From assembly GCA_947642745.1 (NCBI GenBank), contig CANRTU010000049.1, positions 1-33,165 of the forward strand: a stretch of DNA of 33,165 bases. Direction: 5' to 3'. Of this stretch, positions 31,918 to 33,165 are shown piece by piece (within the stretch, counting starts at the first letter, position 1; each line of letters starts with the position of its first letter). The notes under the pieces are model-generated. The model ran no database searches, was not told the origin of the DNA, and was given only the letters and a program-made list of their open reading frames with translations. Made by a program: the position numbers and the translations under genes. The DNA comes from an uncultured Eubacterium sp. (GTDB lineage Bacteria; Bacillota; Clostridia; Lachnospirales; Lachnospiraceae).

Positions 31918-33114
31918 ATGAAAATACTGGTTACAGGATCCGGTGGCTTTATTGGAAAAAATCTGGTTGCCGGACTGTATGGCAAAGGATACCGGGACCT
32001 GCTGCCATGCAAACGGCAGACAGACATGGAGCGGCTGCGGGCATATGCCCTGGAATGTGACGTGGTATTTCACCTGGCCGGGGTGAACCGTCCGCAACGG
32101 GAGGAAGAATTTGAAACCGGAAATACCGGGTATACCAGGTCACTGCTGGACTGCCTGGAAAAAAACAGGAAACAGGTTCATATTGTATATGCCTCTTCCG
32201 TACAGGCGGAAACAGACAGTCCGTATGGCAAAAGCAAGCGCCGGACAGAAGAACTTCTGAAAGAATTTGCCGCAGAAAAAGCGGAGATCAGTCTTTCTGT
32301 TTACCGGCTGCCCGGGGTATTTGGAAAATGGGCCAGGCCGTATTACAACAGTGTGACGGCCACATTCTGCCATCGTGCGGCCAGGCGGCAGCCGCTGGAA
32401 ATCCACGATCCGGAGGCAATGCTGACGCTTGTTTATATCGACGATGTGGTGGATGCGTTTCTAAGAGAGCTGGAAATGGGTGCAGAACAAAGCCGGATGG
32501 AATCCTTACTCAAAGATACCGGGGCGGGCGGACAGCAGACGGAAACCATATACAGGCAGATTTTGCGGCAATACCATCTTACTGTGGGAGAACTGGCACG
32601 TATCATACAGTCTTTTCCAAAGAGACGGCAGACACTGGAAGTTTCCCGTCCCGGAAACACGCTGGAACGCAGGCTGTATAGTACTTTTACCAGCTATCTG
32701 GAGCCGGACGGCCTGAACTATCCGCTGCAGACCCATATAGATGAAAGAGGCTCTTTTACGGAGTTTTTGAAGATGCCTTCCGGCGGACAGGTTTCAGTCA
32801 GTGTCATAAAACCAGGTATTACCAAAGGCGGCCACTGGCACCAGACGAAGACGGAGAAGTTCCTTGTGGCAAAAGGCATGGGGCTTGTACGGTTCCGTCA
32901 CAGGATTACCGGACAGACAGTGGAATATGCGGTATCCGGGGAAAAAATGGAAGTGGTGGATATACCTGCGGGATATATACACAGCATAACCAATACTGGC
33001 AGCGGGGAACTGGTGCTGGTAATCTGGGCAGACGAAGTATTTGACAGGAAACATCCGGATACATATGCGGAATACACAGAATGGGAATCAGGCAATATAA
33101 AAGGGAGTGGATGA
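31918..33114 (+). CDS. capF: CapF-type reductase with C-terminal cupin
   Basis: A 398-residue two-domain protein like S. aureus CapF. The N-terminal extended SDR domain shows MKILVTGSGGFIGKNL, FHLAGVNRP and SSVQAETDSPYGKSK with the catalytic Y-x-x-x-K. The C-terminal cupin (about 275-398) starts THIDERGSFTEFLK and carries the metal site GGHWHQTKTEKF. It takes the CapE product to UDP-2-acetamido-2,6-dideoxy-L-talose, the precursor of UDP-L-FucNAc. GGAGG lies 7 nt before the ATG at 31918; an in-frame ATG at 31891 has no ribosome site and makes an unusual nine-residue extension. The third enzyme, CapG (2-epimerase), is not in the window. Confidence 0.92.
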   Translation: MKILVTGSGGFIGKNLVAGLYGKGYRDLLPCKRQTDMERLRAYALECDVVFHLAGVNRPQREEEFETGNTGYTRSLLDCLEKNRKQVHIVYASSVQAETDSPYGKSKRRTEELLKEFAAEKAEISLSVYRLPGVFGKWARPYYNSVTATFCHRAARRQPLEIHDPEAMLTLVYIDDVVDAFLRELEMGAEQSRMESLLKDTGAGGQQTETIYRQILRQYHLTVGELARIIQSFPKRRQTLEVSRPGNTLERRLYSTFTSYLEPDGLNYPLQTHIDERGSFTEFLKMPSGGQVSVSVIKPGITKGGHWHQTKTEKFLVAKGMGLVRFRHRITGQTVEYAVSGEKMEVVDIPAGYIHSITNTGSGELVLVIWADEVFDRKHPDTYAEYTEWESGNIKGSG

Positions 33115-33143
33115 AAGCAATTTGGTAATATGTCAAGAGGAAA

Positions 33144-33165
33144 ATGAAAAAGATTTTCGTGAAAA
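33144..33165 (+). CDS. Start of a further gene, cut by window end
   Basis: AAGAGGAAA precedes an ATG at 33144 and seven codons follow (MKKIFVK) before the window ends. The spacing of the Shine-Dalgarno is short. By analogy with other clusters a UDP-sugar 2-epimerase (capG) would be expected near here, but seven residues cannot show what this is. Confidence 0.45.

Overview
The window looks like a chromosomal segment of a Clostridia member, most probably Lachnospiraceae. The reasons are the Firmicutes order dgt-dnaG-rpoD-trmK-nif3, strong AGGAGG-type ribosome binding sites, a tRNA-Leu without an encoded CCA, and protein sequences that read like gut Lachnospiraceae families. I cannot name a species.

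Layout. Positions 1-120 hold the 3' part of tRNA-Leu(CAG) and its terminator. Positions 121-682 are gene-free, with a duplicated GC-rich block and hairpins. A GT-C type membrane glycosyltransferase follows on the minus strand (683-2512). From 2714 to 10238, all plus strand, lies a housekeeping block: HD dNTPase (dgt), primase (dnaG), primary sigma factor (rpoD), TrmK, Nif3/YqfO and a uridine-kinase-like protein. Next are about five degenerate 72-bp tandem repeats running into the RNase P RNA gene (10655-11009). Then come an EamA transporter, a YtqA-type radical SAM protein, a flavodoxin/ferredoxin (EFR1-type) protein and a GNAT acetyltransferase (11299-14722).

Positions 14723-16041 contain no intact gene. 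They carry decayed minus-strand fragments of a phage-like recombination module, the clearest being a YqaJ nuclease C-terminus, plus clustered GGTAC repeats.

From 16042 to the right edge is a surface-glycan locus. It opens with two identical, oppositely oriented 24-bp near-palindromes bracketing divergent candidate promoters. The first gene is a serine-recombinase homologue that has lost its catalytic serine and catalytic arginines. Behind it lie a CDP-glycerol-transferase-like protein fused to a possible propeller, a TagD-type cytidylyltransferase fused to a Gfo/Idh oxidoreductase, LicD, a radical SAM/SPASM protein, a DXS-like transketolase, a UlaG-like metallo-hydrolase, a four-part radical SAM-GT2 fusion, two more GT2 proteins, and CapE and CapF (UDP-L-FucNAc route). 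Tight spacing, overlaps and GTG/TTG starts with strong Shine-Dalgarno sequences indicate one long operon, at least up to about 29507.

Two ideas stand out. First, the catalytically dead recombinase may work as a DNA-binding or looping regulator, or the bracketed promoter segment may be inverted by another recombinase, so that the glycan would be switched or phase-variable. Second, the DXS-like enzyme, the cytidylyltransferase-reductase fusion and the polyol-phosphate transferase may make and use an unusual CDP-linked (deoxy)polyol. Both are inferences.
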